Position numbers and translations under genes: made by a program. A DNA stretch of 64,000 bases from assembly GCF_009687865.1 (NCBI RefSeq), contig NZ_BLAE01000007.1, forward strand, positions 62,001-126,000, read 5' to 3'. The notes under the pieces are model-generated. The model had not been told where the DNA came from and did no database searches. It saw only the letters and a program-made list of their open reading frames with translations. This DNA is from Acrocarpospora macrocephala. GTDB lineage: Bacteria > Actinomycetota > Actinomycetes > Streptosporangiales > Streptosporangiaceae. Of this stretch, positions 16,550 to 25,270 are shown piece after piece (position 1 is the stretch's first letter; each line of letters starts with the position of its first letter).

Positions 16550-18378
16550 GGCGCTCCACCTCCCGGTATCGCATCCGCCGCAACGCCCGCCAGGTCCGCC
16601 GCTACGGAGCCGAACCCATCGTGCTCCTGTCCGATGACCTGGACCTGGCACCCCTGCTCATCACCGCCATCGGACGTGTCCTGTGGCGGTACCGGTCCGA
16701 ACTCGCGCCGTTCCTCACTGCCGCCCTGATGGTCGGGACGGCGGTGCTGCTGCACGGCAATGCCCCCAACCGCTGGGTGACGGTTCTGGCTGTGACCGCC
16801 GCTGCCGTGGGCGCGGTGGTGGTCTTGCGGCGGTGGCTGGACCTGCGCCCGATCGAAGCGGCCTACGCCGCTACCGTGCTGGCACTCGTCGGCGGATGGA
16901 CAGGCGCGGCCACCGTCATCGGCCCGTTCACGCCACCCCTGCCCCTGGCGTTGGCCATCGGGGGTGTGGTGGTGGCCGTCCCCTGGTGGGCGCACCGCCG
17001 CAGACGCGCCCGGGTGCGCGTGGAACGCAAGCTCGCCGCCTGGCCCGACATCGCGCACGCGGTCGGCCTGGCCGGTTCACGCGTGCAATCGGCGCTGGTG
17101 GACCTGTGGGGATACCGCGTCCGCGTCGCGCTGGCCCGTGGCCAGACCGTAGAGGACGCGGTGGCGAAGATTCCCGCCCTGGAGTCGGCGTTGGGGGCGC
17201 GCAGGGGTGCGGCACGGATCCAGCCGGTTCCCGAACGCGCCGACCGCATGGAGCTGCGGGTGATCGAAACCGACCCGCACGCCGACGCCATCGGCTGGAC
17301 CGGACCCTCGATCACCTCAATCGCCGAACCGGTCACGCTGGGGCTGTTCGAGGACGCCACCCCGGTACGCGTGTCCCTGCTGCGCCGTCACGCCCTGGTG
17401 GGCGGGGTGGCCGGCGCCGGCAAGAGCGGAGCCATCAACGTCATACTCGGGGAACTCACCGCATGCCCCGACGTGATCATCTGGGGCATCGATCTCAAAC
17501 GCGGCATGGAGTTGCTCCCGTGGGCGTCCTGCCTCGACCGGCTGGCCACCACCCCGCAGGAAGCTGAACGCCTGCTCAGGGACGCGATAGCGATCCTGGA
17601 GGCCCGCGCCGATGCCCTGGCCGGCGACGGCCTGCGGGTGTGGGAACCGAACCCGGACGCCCCCGCGCTGATCATCCTCATCGACGAGTACGCCGAACTC
17701 GTCGATGAGGCACCGGAAGCCGTCCGGCATGCCGATTCCATCGCCCGACGCGGACGTGCGGTTGCGGTGACCTTGGTCGCCGCAACCCAACGCCCCAGTC
17801 AGAAGGCCATGGGACACGGCGCGGTCCGCTCACAGATGGATGTGCGGCTGTCCTTCCGCGTCCGCGAACAACGCGACGTGGACTTGATCCTGGGACAGGG
17901 GATGCTCAAGAGCGGATGGCACTCCCACACCCTCAACGCGCCCGGCAAGTTCCTGCTCAGCGCCCCCGAGCATGACATCCCGCGCCGCGCCCGTACCTAC
18001 CTCATCGATGACCACCAGGTGCAGCGCACCGCCAGCACGCACGCGCCGCACCGCCCCCTGCTGGACCCCATCTCAGCCACCGCACCCCAGGCTGCTAGGC
18101 CGCACGGACACGGCCACGAGCATGGTTCAGAAGCCGACCCTCAGCAGGCACGGGAACCGGACCGGAACGGCCGTCACAGCGCCGTGCAGGACGCCGAGAA
18201 CGCGCTGTGGGAAGCGCTGTGGCGTGCCCCCTCAGAAGGCATCTCGATCGATGAACTGCTCCGCGTCACCGCCATGAGCCGACCCTGGCTCTACAAACGG
18301 CTCAAAGAGCATTCCGATGCCGGGCGTATCAGCCAGGTCTCCCGCGGACGGTGGCGCGGCTACCCGACCGTGAACTAA
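16543..18378 (+). CDS. FtsK/SpoIIIE-type DNA translocase (conjugal transfer protein, Tra-like)
   Basis: About 611 residues from one of the tandem GTGs at 16543/16546, overlapping the previous stop. An N-terminal basic stretch and two to four membrane helices (residues about 45-145) precede the motor. Walker A is GVAGAGKSG near residues 288-296, Walker B LIILIDEYAEL near 377-387, followed by VAATQRPSQKA. The last about 60 residues form a winged helix (ISIDELLRVTAMSRPWLYKRL), as in TraB/TraSA proteins that recognise short repeats on double-stranded DNA. Family knowledge: single-protein, dsDNA transfer between hyphae. The key mobility gene of this element. Confidence 0.9.
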   Translation: MVRRSTSRYRIRRNARQVRRYGAEPIVLLSDDLDLAPLLITAIGRVLWRYRSELAPFLTAALMVGTAVLLHGNAPNRWVTVLAVTAAAVGAVVVLRRWLDLRPIEAAYAATVLALVGGWTGAATVIGPFTPPLPLALAIGGVVVAVPWWAHRRRRARVRVERKLAAWPDIAHAVGLAGSRVQSALVDLWGYRVRVALARGQTVEDAVAKIPALESALGARRGAARIQPVPERADRMELRVIETDPHADAIGWTGPSITSIAEPVTLGLFEDATPVRVSLLRRHALVGGVAGAGKSGAINVILGELTACPDVIIWGIDLKRGMELLPWASCLDRLATTPQEAERLLRDAIAILEARADALAGDGLRVWEPNPDAPALIILIDEYAELVDEAPEAVRHADSIARRGRAVAVTLVAATQRPSQKAMGHGAVRSQMDVRLSFRVREQRDVDLILGQGMLKSGWHSHTLNAPGKFLLSAPEHDIPRRARTYLIDDHQVQRTASTHAPHRPLLDPISATAPQAARPHGHGHEHGSEADPQQAREPDRNGRHSAVQDAENALWEALWRAPSEGISIDELLRVTAMSRPWLYKRLKEHSDAGRISQVSRGRWRGYPTVN

Positions 18379-18382
18379 CCCA

Positions 18383-18479
18383 GCGTGATTGTCTTCGTCT
18401 CCCCACTTGTCTCCGTCTACGGGCGCGCCTGCACGTAGGCGGGATGCGGAGACGGAGACAAAGACGAAGACAATCACGC
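18383..18479. repeat. Large imperfect inverted repeat between tra and xis
   Basis: The outer arm gcgtgattgtcttcgtct (18383-18400) pairs perfectly with 18462-18479; a second arm pair tgtctccgtct (18408-18418) / agacggagaca (18450-18460) lies inside, and a small hairpin (cgcct..aggcg, 18426-18441) sits at the tip. It directly follows the transfer ATPase stop, where a replication initiator is usually found in such elements. Candidates are a cis-acting transfer or replication site, or a large terminator. Confidence 0.75.
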
Positions 18480-18545
18480 AGCGTGAAGTACCGACGAAAT
18501 CGGGTGGGCGTTCTGTCCAGGGGAGGAAAAGGAGGTGGTGCCCTC

Positions 18546-18719
18546 ATGCAGGCATACACCGTCGAGCAGGTAGCAGAGATCCTCAACATCGGCCGCGACA
18601 AAGTCTACGCGCTGCTCCGTACGGGACAGCTCAACAGCATCAAGATCGGCAAGCTTCGTCGGATCACTGATCGGCATCTCGCCGATTTCGTCGCTTCCCT
18701 CGAAGCGAAGGAGTCTTGA
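18546..18719 (+). CDS. xis: Excisionase (MerR/HTH_17-type DNA-binding protein)
   Basis: 57 residues from ATG 18546, preceded by aggaaaaggaggtg. The complete helix-turn-helix 17 pattern is present: YTVEQVAEILNIGRDKVYAL then RTGQLNSIKIGKLRRI. The position just upstream of the integrase, after the transfer gene, is the standard AICE order (tra - xis - int). Expected role: bending DNA at att sites to drive excision. Confidence 0.85.
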   Translation: MQAYTVEQVAEILNIGRDKVYALLRTGQLNSIKIGKLRRITDRHLADFVASLEAKES

Positions 18720-18875
18720 CAATCATGTATAGCAAAGCATTACATAGCTATACAAGCTGGCGGCGCGCCCTCTACTCACCAGAGGGAAGGTCTCCGGTTT
18801 CTCGCCCCTTGAGAACTTCAACGACGCGACGCGCCCACTGTGCAGGGTGTCGACTTCATTGGAAGGATGCGCTGC

Positions 18876-19061
18876 ATGACGAGCGACAAGACCGCCATGC
18901 TCCCTCCTGTACGCGTGGAGGCTGCTCTCAAAGAGCGCCTAGGCCGCTACGCGGAATCGCAGGAGCGCGCCGTGTCATGGGTGATCAGGAAGGCGATCGA
19001 GGAATATCTCAACCGCCACGAGGAGGGATCACTTGGCAAAGATCATGATCGGCAAACATGA
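18876..19061 (+). CDS. Ribbon-helix-helix DNA-binding protein
   Basis: About 61 residues from ATG 18876 (aagga upstream). PVRVEAALKERLGRYAESQE followed by SWVIRKAIEEYLNRHEE is the CopG/Arc pattern. It overlaps the integrase start by 29 bases. It may repress the xis-int region or assist excision; alternatively it is an orphan antitoxin, but no toxin gene adjoins it. Confidence 0.75.
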   Translation: MTSDKTAMLPPVRVEAALKERLGRYAESQERAVSWVIRKAIEEYLNRHEEGSLGKDHDRQT

Positions 19062-20229
19062 AGGGACCATCTACCCCGAGGGAGACGGCTTCACCGGAGC
19101 TATCTCTCTCGGGTTCGGCCCCGACGGCAAGCGCCTGCGGCTCAAGCGGAAGGGCAGGACCAAAGCAGAGGTCAAGGACAAGCTCATCAAAGCCGTCAAG
19201 GACCTGGAAGCCGGCATCACCAGTCCCGACAACTACCTCGTTCGTGGTGCGGTCGAAGACTGGCTGACTATGGGACTCAAGGGCCGGAGTGAGAAAACCA
19301 TCACCACCCTGCGCATCATGGCCGACAAGCATGTCAACCCGCTGATCGGCAAAACCAAGGTCAAACTGCTGCGGGCTGATGATGTCGATGCCTGGCTCGA
19401 TGGGCTGACAGACAAGCTGTCCACCCGCAGCCTGCAAACCATCCACTCGATCCTCAAGCGCGCCATCCGCCACGCTCAGGCCCGCGACATGGTGCTCAAG
19501 AACGTGGCCGAACTGGTCACCACCCCCAAAGGCAGGGCTGGACGTCCCAGCAAGTCTCTGACCTTCGTGCAGGCCACAGCAGTCCTTGAGGCTGCCAAGT
19601 CGTCGCCGTTACACACCTATGTGGTGCTCAGCCTCATGACGGGCGTACGCACCGAGGAGGCCCGTGCCCTGCGCTGGGATCACATCGTGGCGTGGGTAGA
19701 GGACGTCCAAGGCTGGCGACCGGTAACCGAAGCAGGGTTCGATCACAAGAAATTCGCCATCTACGTATGGCGCGCGGAGCGAGTGGGGGGCGACACCAAG
19801 ACTCCCAAGTCGCGGCGCACGCTGGAACTGCCACGGCTGGCTGCACAGGCACTTCGGCGTCACCACAAGGGCCAGGCTGCAGAACGGCTTGCGGCGGGGA
19901 AAGCATGGCAAGACCATGGCCTTGTCTTCTGCACCACGGTCGGCACACCTTGGGACGCTGCCAACGTGCGGCGGTCCTTTCGGGCGATCACCAAGAACGC
20001 GGGGATCGGAGAGGAGTGGACTCCTCGCGAACTACGACACTCATTCGTATCGATCATGAGTGACAACGACGTGCCCATCGAGACCATCGCCGATCTCGTC
20101 GGACATGCGGGCACCAGGGTCACCGAGCAGGTCTACCGACACCAGCTCAAACCAGTGATCACCAGAGGTGCCGAAACCATGAACACGATCTTCGGCGACA
20201 AGAAGAAGCGTAAGCCAAAGTCCGCGTGA
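19033..20229 (+). CDS. int: Tyrosine recombinase (site-specific integrase)
   Basis: 398 residues from TTG 19033 (gaggaggg upstream; ATG 19045 is an alternative). The N-terminal arm-binding and SAM-like core-binding regions (residues about 60-150) precede the catalytic domain: the first Arg in MTGVRTEEARALRW, the HxxR-type box in ELRHSFVS, LVGHAG, and the nucleophile Tyr in TEQVYRHQL. All expected catalytic positions are present, so it should be active. It ends 92 bp from the 3' end of tRNA-Val(CAC), the likely attachment site. Confidence 0.92.
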   Translation: MAKIMIGKHEGTIYPEGDGFTGAISLGFGPDGKRLRLKRKGRTKAEVKDKLIKAVKDLEAGITSPDNYLVRGAVEDWLTMGLKGRSEKTITTLRIMADKHVNPLIGKTKVKLLRADDVDAWLDGLTDKLSTRSLQTIHSILKRAIRHAQARDMVLKNVAELVTTPKGRAGRPSKSLTFVQATAVLEAAKSSPLHTYVVLSLMTGVRTEEARALRWDHIVAWVEDVQGWRPVTEAGFDHKKFAIYVWRAERVGGDTKTPKSRRTLELPRLAAQALRRHHKGQAAERLAAGKAWQDHGLVFCTTVGTPWDAANVRRSFRAITKNAGIGEEWTPRELRHSFVSIMSDNDVPIETIADLVGHAGTRVTEQVYRHQLKPVITRGAETMNTIFGDKKKRKPKSA

Positions 20230-20320
20230 GGTTGGCTCCCCGTTTGGCTCCCCAACGACCTTCAAGATCGAAAAAAGGGCTCGGCTTGACACCGAAACCC
20301 TTGTCACCTGCTACGACTGG

Positions 20321-20392
20321 TGGGCGATACTGGGATCGAACCAGTGACCTCTTCGGTGTGAACGAAGCGCTCTCCCGCTGAGCTAATCGCCC
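20321..20392 (-). tRNA. tRNA-Val(CAC)
   Basis: Complete cloverleaf on the minus strand: acceptor GGGCGAT/ATCGCCC, D-arm GCTC..GAGC, anticodon stem CTTCG/CGAAG with loop TTCACAC (anticodon CAC), T-arm ACTGG..CCAGT. CCA follows the discriminator A. Its 3' end faces the integrase gene, the usual geometry for an AICE inserted at a tRNA 3' end. I found no second copy of its 3' half to the left, so the other attachment site is not identified. Confidence 0.95.
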
Positions 20393-20890
20393 GGGATGGC
20401 CGGGCGTTGGCCCGACGTGGAAAACCATACCGTACTCGGGGGGTGGTGCGCGAAGTGCTTGGGACGGGCGGGCGAGGATGCGATGGGTGAGCGAGTGAGT
20501 GCGGAGCGGTGGATTCCGGGGTGTTCTGGTGGTGTGAGGGGCAGCGCGCCGCAAGTTGGGGCGCATCGTCACCGAAAGGTTCTCTGGAGTGCGGCGGCGT
20601 GGCGGTGTGTTGTCATAGCATCGTGATGCCCCACACTCGACCAATACGCACCACCTGAGACCGATACACCCCTCCCGACGACACGCAAAACCCTTGCAAA
20701 CATGCACCTGTTGGTGACGTTTGCGCAGGTAGTCGCCTAAATGTCTTGCTGTGAACTGCGTTACAGAAGGGCCTGAGAGCGGAATCTTTCCTACAGGTTT
20801 CTTCGTTCCGCGTCATAGCACGGGACGTAGTCCGTGTGAGCAGTGAAAGCCCCGTTGAGGGGACCCGACGACGAAAAGGTTTGGCTGACG
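20393..20890. other. Non-coding stretch upstream of ssgB
   Basis: About 500 bp with no supportable gene on either strand. It should carry the promoters of the leftward tRNA-Val and of the rightward ssgB gene. The bases just before ssgB include a small ccccgttgagggg dyad at about 20851-20863, but no promoter can be named safely. Confidence 0.5.
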
Positions 20891-21307
20891 ATGAACAGCA
20901 CCACCGTCTCTGCCGAGCTGGGCCTTCGGCTTGTGGTCCCTGACCGTACTACCGTCCCCCTGCTCGCCGGACTCAGCTATACGGCCGAGGATCCGTACGC
21001 CATCCGGATGGCCTTCCACGTGGGGAACGACGAGCCGGTCGAGTGGATCTTCGCGCGCGAGTTGCTGACCGTCGGCATCGTGCGGCGGGTGGGTGACGGG
21101 GATGTCCAGGTCTGGCCGGCGCGGTCGGACGGTGAGCGCACGCTCAACATCAGCCTGACGTCGCCGTTCGGGCAGGCCCTGTTCGAGGTGCCGCTGGCGC
21201 CGCTGACCGAGTTCCTGCACCGTACGTATGAGCTGGTGCCCGCTGGGCGTGAAGTCGACTTCATGGACCTGGACGAAGAATTGACGAATATGCTCTGGAG
21301 CTCCTGA
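20891..21307 (+). CDS. ssgB: SsgA/SsgB-like sporulation and cell-division regulator
   Basis: 138 residues from ATG 20891 (MNSTTVSAELGLRLV). The SALP family pattern is clear: AELGLRLVVPDRTTVPLLAGL, YTAEDPYAIRMAFHVG, VEWIFARELLTVG, a GDGDVQVWPARSDG stretch and a DLDEELTNMLWSS tail. Length and sequence fit SsgB, the most conserved family member, which positions FtsZ at future septa during sporulation. It marks a mycelial, spore-forming actinomycete. It stands alone with its own promoter. Confidence 0.88.
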   Translation: MNSTTVSAELGLRLVVPDRTTVPLLAGLSYTAEDPYAIRMAFHVGNDEPVEWIFARELLTVGIVRRVGDGDVQVWPARSDGERTLNISLTSPFGQALFEVPLAPLTEFLHRTYELVPAGREVDFMDLDEELTNMLWSS

Positions 21308-21380
21308 ACTGTTACCTATTCCCGACACAGCCCATGCTTTCCTGACATAGCGTCCTGTCTGGAGATAGGGGGGCGCCGAG

Positions 21381-22787
21381 ATGGGGCGTGGGACGGGAGC
21401 GTCGCTGCTCGCGGGGGTCTTACTGCTGGGGGCGTGCGCGTCGCCGGCGGTGGAGGAACCGCCTCAAACGCGGCCCCCGATCGCCGCCACGACCCCACCG
21501 GAGACGGGAGGCATGCCCGGCGTCGACGAGATCAAGCACAGTGACAACGTCAGGCTGGTCGCCAACGTGCCGCTGGAAGCGCCGTTCGACGGACCGCAGG
21601 CCTGGGGGACAGATCTCGCGTTCCAGGGCACGTACGCATATGTCGGCAATTATGAGGGTTTCACGATTGTTGATATCGCGGATCCGGCGGAACCCGCGGT
21701 GGTGTCGCGGACCGTGTGCCTGGGTGGGCAGAACGATATTTCGGTATCTGGGAATTTGCTCTTCCTGTCGGTGGATTCGCCCAGGAGCGATGACACCTGC
21801 CAGGGTCAGGCGTCGGATCCGGGTGCGCCGACGGCCTGGGAGGGCATCCGCGTATTCGACATTTCCGACAAGGCCAAGCCGGAGTACGTGACCTCGGTGC
21901 GGACCGACTGCGGATCCCACACGCACGCGCTCGTTCCCGGTAAAACGTCGATATATGTGTACGTGTCGTCGCCGGCTTCCGTACCGGACGAGCGGAACTG
22001 CCCGCCACCGCATCAGAACCTGACGATCGTCGACGTACCGGTGCAGAACCCCAAGGCCGCCCGGGTGGCCGCGAAACCCGACGTCTTCCAGGATCGGCCG
22101 GGCGGGGACGGGGAGTCCGAGTTCAATCCGGCCGGATGTCATGACATCACCGTCTATCCCGAGCGGAAACTGGCGGCGGCCGCGTGTTTCGGGGACGGTT
22201 TCCTGCTGGACATCACCGATCCTTTGCGGCCGAAGACGCTGCAGGTCGTCCAGGACGAGAACTTCGCGATCTGGCATTCCGCGACGTTCAACAACGCGGG
22301 CACCAAGGTCGTCTTCGGGGACGAGCTGGGCGGCGGCATGGCTCCGACCTGCGACGCGAACGTGGACGAGACCCAGGGCGCGAACGCCATCTACGACCTC
22401 GTCGCCGGTCCGAAGCTCCAGAAACGCGGATATTTCAAGATTCCGCGGGCGCAGAGTCCGGAGGAGAACTGCGTCGCGCACAACGGCTCGCTGATCCCGG
22501 TGCCGGGCAAGGATGTCATGGTCCAGGGCTGGTACCAGGGCGGCGTCTCGGTCTGGGACTTCACCGATTCCGACAATCCTCGCGAGATCGGGTTCTTCGA
22601 GCGCGGACCGCTGCCGCCGGGCAAGCAGCTCGGCGGGTCATGGTCGGCGTACTACTACAACGGTTACATCTACTCCAGTGACATCACCAAGGGCCTGGAC
22701 GTCCTGGAAATCACCGATCCGCTGACCGATCCCGCCAAAGCCGTGAAGATGACCGAACTCAACGTGCAGACCCAGCGGTCGTACTAG
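21381..22787 (+). CDS. LVIVD-repeat beta-propeller lipoprotein
   Basis: 468 residues. A signal peptide with lipobox LLGAC (cleavage before Cys about residue 19) and a Pro/Thr-rich spacer are followed by LVIVD-type repeats (GFTIVDIADPAEPAVV; IRVFDISDKAKPEYV; GVSVWDFTDSDNPREI; GLDVLEITDP), which build a seven-bladed-like propeller. Anchored outside the membrane. Its stop codon is tail-to-tail with the DUF305 gene in a shared CTAG; in actinomycetes these two families are often neighbours, which suggests a linked extracellular role, still unknown. Confidence 0.85.
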   Translation: MGRGTGASLLAGVLLLGACASPAVEEPPQTRPPIAATTPPETGGMPGVDEIKHSDNVRLVANVPLEAPFDGPQAWGTDLAFQGTYAYVGNYEGFTIVDIADPAEPAVVSRTVCLGGQNDISVSGNLLFLSVDSPRSDDTCQGQASDPGAPTAWEGIRVFDISDKAKPEYVTSVRTDCGSHTHALVPGKTSIYVYVSSPASVPDERNCPPPHQNLTIVDVPVQNPKAARVAAKPDVFQDRPGGDGESEFNPAGCHDITVYPERKLAAAACFGDGFLLDITDPLRPKTLQVVQDENFAIWHSATFNNAGTKVVFGDELGGGMAPTCDANVDETQGANAIYDLVAGPKLQKRGYFKIPRAQSPEENCVAHNGSLIPVPGKDVMVQGWYQGGVSVWDFTDSDNPREIGFFERGPLPPGKQLGGSWSAYYYNGYIYSSDITKGLDVLEITDPLTDPAKAVKMTELNVQTQRSY

Positions 22788-23389
22788 AGCATTTCGCGCA
22801 TGCGGGCGATCTCGATCCGCTGGCCGCGCGCGACGTCGGTGGCCAGGGTGCGCATCATGCGGTCACGGCCGTCGCGGAGTTCCTCGGCGGCCATCGTCAG
22901 CGCGCCTTCGTGGTGCTTGATCATCAGGGTGAGGAAAAGCCGGTCGAAGGCCGCGTTCCTGGCCGTGCGGAGGTTGTTCATTTCGGGCAGGCTGGCCATG
23001 CCGTACCCATCCGGGTGATCGTGGGCGGGCGCGCGGCCGAGAGCGGCCAGCCAGGAGGTCATGACCGCGATCTCGGGGCGCTGCGCCGCCTCGATGCGCC
23101 GCGCCAGGGCCGTGACCTGGGCGTTCGTGGTACGGTCCGGGACCAGCCCGGCCATCTCCAGGGCCTGCCGGTGATGCGGGATCATCATCTCCGCGAACCG
23201 GACATCCGCGCCGGTCGAGCGGGACTCCCCCGTCCCGATCCGCTCCCCCGGCGTCGCCGTACGGCCCACGCCGCCGGGCCCGCCCGGCACGACCACCGGC
23301 GCGCCGGACCCGGCGACCAGCGGCGTCTCCGGCGTGGCCGCCGAGCAGGCGGCCACGAGCACGGCGGCGAGGGCGACGGCCGCTCTCAC
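22784..23389 (-). CDS. DUF305 exported protein
   Basis: 201 residues from GTG 23389, overlapping the stop of the aminotransferase gene (GTGA). The N-terminus is a lipoprotein signal (VALAAVLVAACSAA). Two DUF305 motifs are present: AEMMIPHHRQALEMA and LMIKHHEGALTMA, ferritin-like four-helix elements with paired His suggestive of metal binding. The upstream in-frame sequence is the aminotransferase gene in another frame and is not part of this protein. Likely co-transcribed with pabB-pabC. Confidence 0.85.
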   Translation of the reverse strand: MRAAVALAAVLVAACSAATPETPLVAGSGAPVVVPGGPGGVGRTATPGERIGTGESRSTGADVRFAEMMIPHHRQALEMAGLVPDRTTNAQVTALARRIEAAQRPEIAVMTSWLAALGRAPAHDHPDGYGMASLPEMNNLRTARNAAFDRLFLTLMIKHHEGALTMAAEELRDGRDRMMRTLATDVARGQRIEIARMREML

Positions 23390-24216
23390 GGATCGAGATC
23401 GTCCGCCGAGCGCGCGGCGAAGGTCCGCATGGCGGCCAGCGTCACCGGGCCCGGCGCCTGCGGCAGGGGCTTGCCGTCGACCCAGCCGATGGGCTGGATG
23501 TCGCGGGTGGTCGAGGTGAGGAAGGCCTCTTCCGCGTCGTAAAGCGTGGAAAGCGGAACGTCCTGCTCGGCGCCGTCGCACCATTCGAGGGTCAGCGCCC
23601 TGGTCACCCCGGCCAGGCAGCCGGACGCGAGGGTGGGCGTGATCAGCCGCCCCTTGGTCACCAGGAACACGTTGCTGCCGGTGCCCTCGCACAGGTTGCC
23701 GGCCAGGTTCTCGAAGATGGCCTCGCCGCCACCGCGTTCCTTGGCGTAGGCGAGGGCTTTGGCGTTGTCGCCGTACGAGGTGGACTTCACGCCGGCGAGG
23801 GCGCCGCGCTCGTTGCGCGGCCAGGGCACGACGACGACCTCGGCCGCCGCGGGGAACGGCTTCTGCTCGCCCACGATGATGATCGTGTTGGTGCCCTCGG
23901 CGCCCCGGTCGGAGCCGAGCGGGCCCGGGCCGCTGGTGTAGGTGACGCGGATGCGGCCGAGCGCCCAGGCCGGGGCGGCTTCGAGGCAGCGCCGGACGCC
24001 GTCGGCGATGGCGGCCAGGTCGGGTTTGGGGAGATCGACCCGCTTCGCGGAGAGCGCCAGCCGGTCGAGGTGGCGGGTGAGCGCGAACGATTTCCCGTCC
24101 ATGCATTTGATCGTCTCGAAGACGCCGTCGCCGACCATCAGGCCGTGGTCGAAGACGGACACGACCGCCTGCTCCGGTGCCAGCAGGTCGCCGTTGACCC
24201 AGATGGGGACACTCAT
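23386..24216 (-). CDS. pabC: Class IV aminotransferase / aminodeoxychorismate lyase-like
   Basis: 276 residues from ATG 24216. PLP fold-type IV features: VFDHGLMVGDGVFETI near the N-terminus, the Lys of GVKSTSYGDNAKAL (PLP Schiff base), and LCEGTGSNVFLV. The ATG lies 3 bp after the pabB stop. Given the pabB neighbour, the best call is 4-amino-4-deoxychorismate lyase, releasing pyruvate to give p-aminobenzoate for folate; by sequence alone a branched-chain or D-amino acid aminotransferase is possible. Confidence 0.82.
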   Translation of the reverse strand: MSVPIWVNGDLLAPEQAVVSVFDHGLMVGDGVFETIKCMDGKSFALTRHLDRLALSAKRVDLPKPDLAAIADGVRRCLEAAPAWALGRIRVTYTSGPGPLGSDRGAEGTNTIIIVGEQKPFPAAAEVVVVPWPRNERGALAGVKSTSYGDNAKALAYAKERGGGEAIFENLAGNLCEGTGSNVFLVTKGRLITPTLASGCLAGVTRALTLEWCDGAEQDVPLSTLYDAEEAFLTSTTRDIQPIGWVDGKPLPQAPGPVTLAAMRTFAARSADDLDP

Positions 24217-24219
24217 TAC

Positions 24220-25212
24220 CTAACCTCCAAAGGACGCCAGACCGATGAGCCGTTCGGCCTTCAGTTCGGTTTCCCGCCACTCAAGCCGGGGATCGGAGCC
24301 CCAGGTTATGCCCGCTCCGGTGCCGAAATGGATCTCTTCACCGGAGATCCAGAAGGTGCGGATGCCAACGGCCAGCGCCGCTTCGCGCCGGTCGGCATCC
24401 ACCCAGCCCACCGCCCCACAGTAGGGCCCGCGCGGCTCTGGTTCGAGCCGATTGATGATGCGAAGCGCCGAAGACTTGGGGGCCCCGGTGACGGAACCGG
24501 GCGGAAAGGTCGCGCCGAACAGCTGCGGCCAGCCCGCGGTGGTACGCGCCCGGACGGTCGAGACAAGATGCACGAGACCGGGATGTTCCTCGACTTCGCA
24601 CAGCGCGGGAACGCTGACGGTTCCGACCTCGGCGACCCGGCCGAGATCGTTGCGCACCAAGTCGACGATCATCACATTCTCGGCGTAGTCCTTTTCGAGA
24701 AGGTCGTCCGGGGTCACGCCGGTGCCTTTGATCGGGCGTGACTCAACTATGTCGCCATTTTTACCGAGATAGAGCTCCGGGGAGGCGGAGATCACGGCCA
24801 GGCCGGGGACGCTGATCACGGCCTCGTACGGGGCGGGGTTGCCCTCGGCCAGGCGGACGGCGAGGGCGAGCGGGTCCTGCGGGCCTTCGAGGGGGGCGGA
24901 CATGATTCGGCAGAGGTTGGCCTGGTAGACCTCACCTCGTTCGATCTCGTCGCGAATCTCCTGGACGGCGTGCTCGTAGCCCTTCTGGTCGAGGGAGGAG
25001 CGCCAGGAATCCTGGGCAGGTCCTCGCCAGGGGCGGGTGGGCGTGGGGAGCGAGGAGGGCCGTACCTGGTCGAAACGGGCGCAGGTGACCTTGCCCTCGA
25101 AATCCACGACGACCCCCCACCAGCCCTCGGAGTCCAGCGCCGCGAGGTCGGTGGTCACATCCCGCAGGCCGACGGCCAGCCGGCCGCCAATATGGGCGAA
25201 CGCGTCGTGCAT
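24220..25212 (-). CDS. pabB: Aminodeoxychorismate synthase component I (chorismate-binding)
   Basis: About 330 residues from ATG 25212 (MHDAFAHIG). The C-terminal chorismate-binding domain is complete: EIERGEVYQANLC, ESRPIKGTG (with the Lys typical of PabB), DLVRNDLGRVAEVG, PGSVTGAPK and GAGITWGSDP. PabB transfers ammonia to chorismate together with a PabA amidotransferase, not encoded nearby. The N-terminal domain is shorter than in E. coli. Forms an operon with pabC and the DUF305 gene. Confidence 0.88.
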   Translation of the reverse strand: MHDAFAHIGGRLAVGLRDVTTDLAALDSEGWWGVVVDFEGKVTCARFDQVRPSSLPTPTRPWRGPAQDSWRSSLDQKGYEHAVQEIRDEIERGEVYQANLCRIMSAPLEGPQDPLALAVRLAEGNPAPYEAVISVPGLAVISASPELYLGKNGDIVESRPIKGTGVTPDDLLEKDYAENVMIVDLVRNDLGRVAEVGTVSVPALCEVEEHPGLVHLVSTVRARTTAGWPQLFGATFPPGSVTGAPKSSALRIINRLEPEPRGPYCGAVGWVDADRREAALAVGIRTFWISGEEIHFGTGAGITWGSDPRLEWRETELKAERLIGLASFGG

Positions 25213-25270
25213 CCGCCCATTCTCCCAGCCCTCCGCCCGTGGCGGCATTCGGGCTTAGCGTCCCGAAATT

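Noticed and set aside
20159-20707. Leftward frame spanning the tRNA-Val gene
   Set aside because: Contains the typical spurious peptide from reading a tRNA (LAQRESASF..) and overlaps the integrase end.
23390-24280. N-terminal extension of the DUF305 protein
   Set aside because: Arg-rich shadow of pabC in another frame; a GTG with GTGA overlap gives a proper lipoprotein signal.
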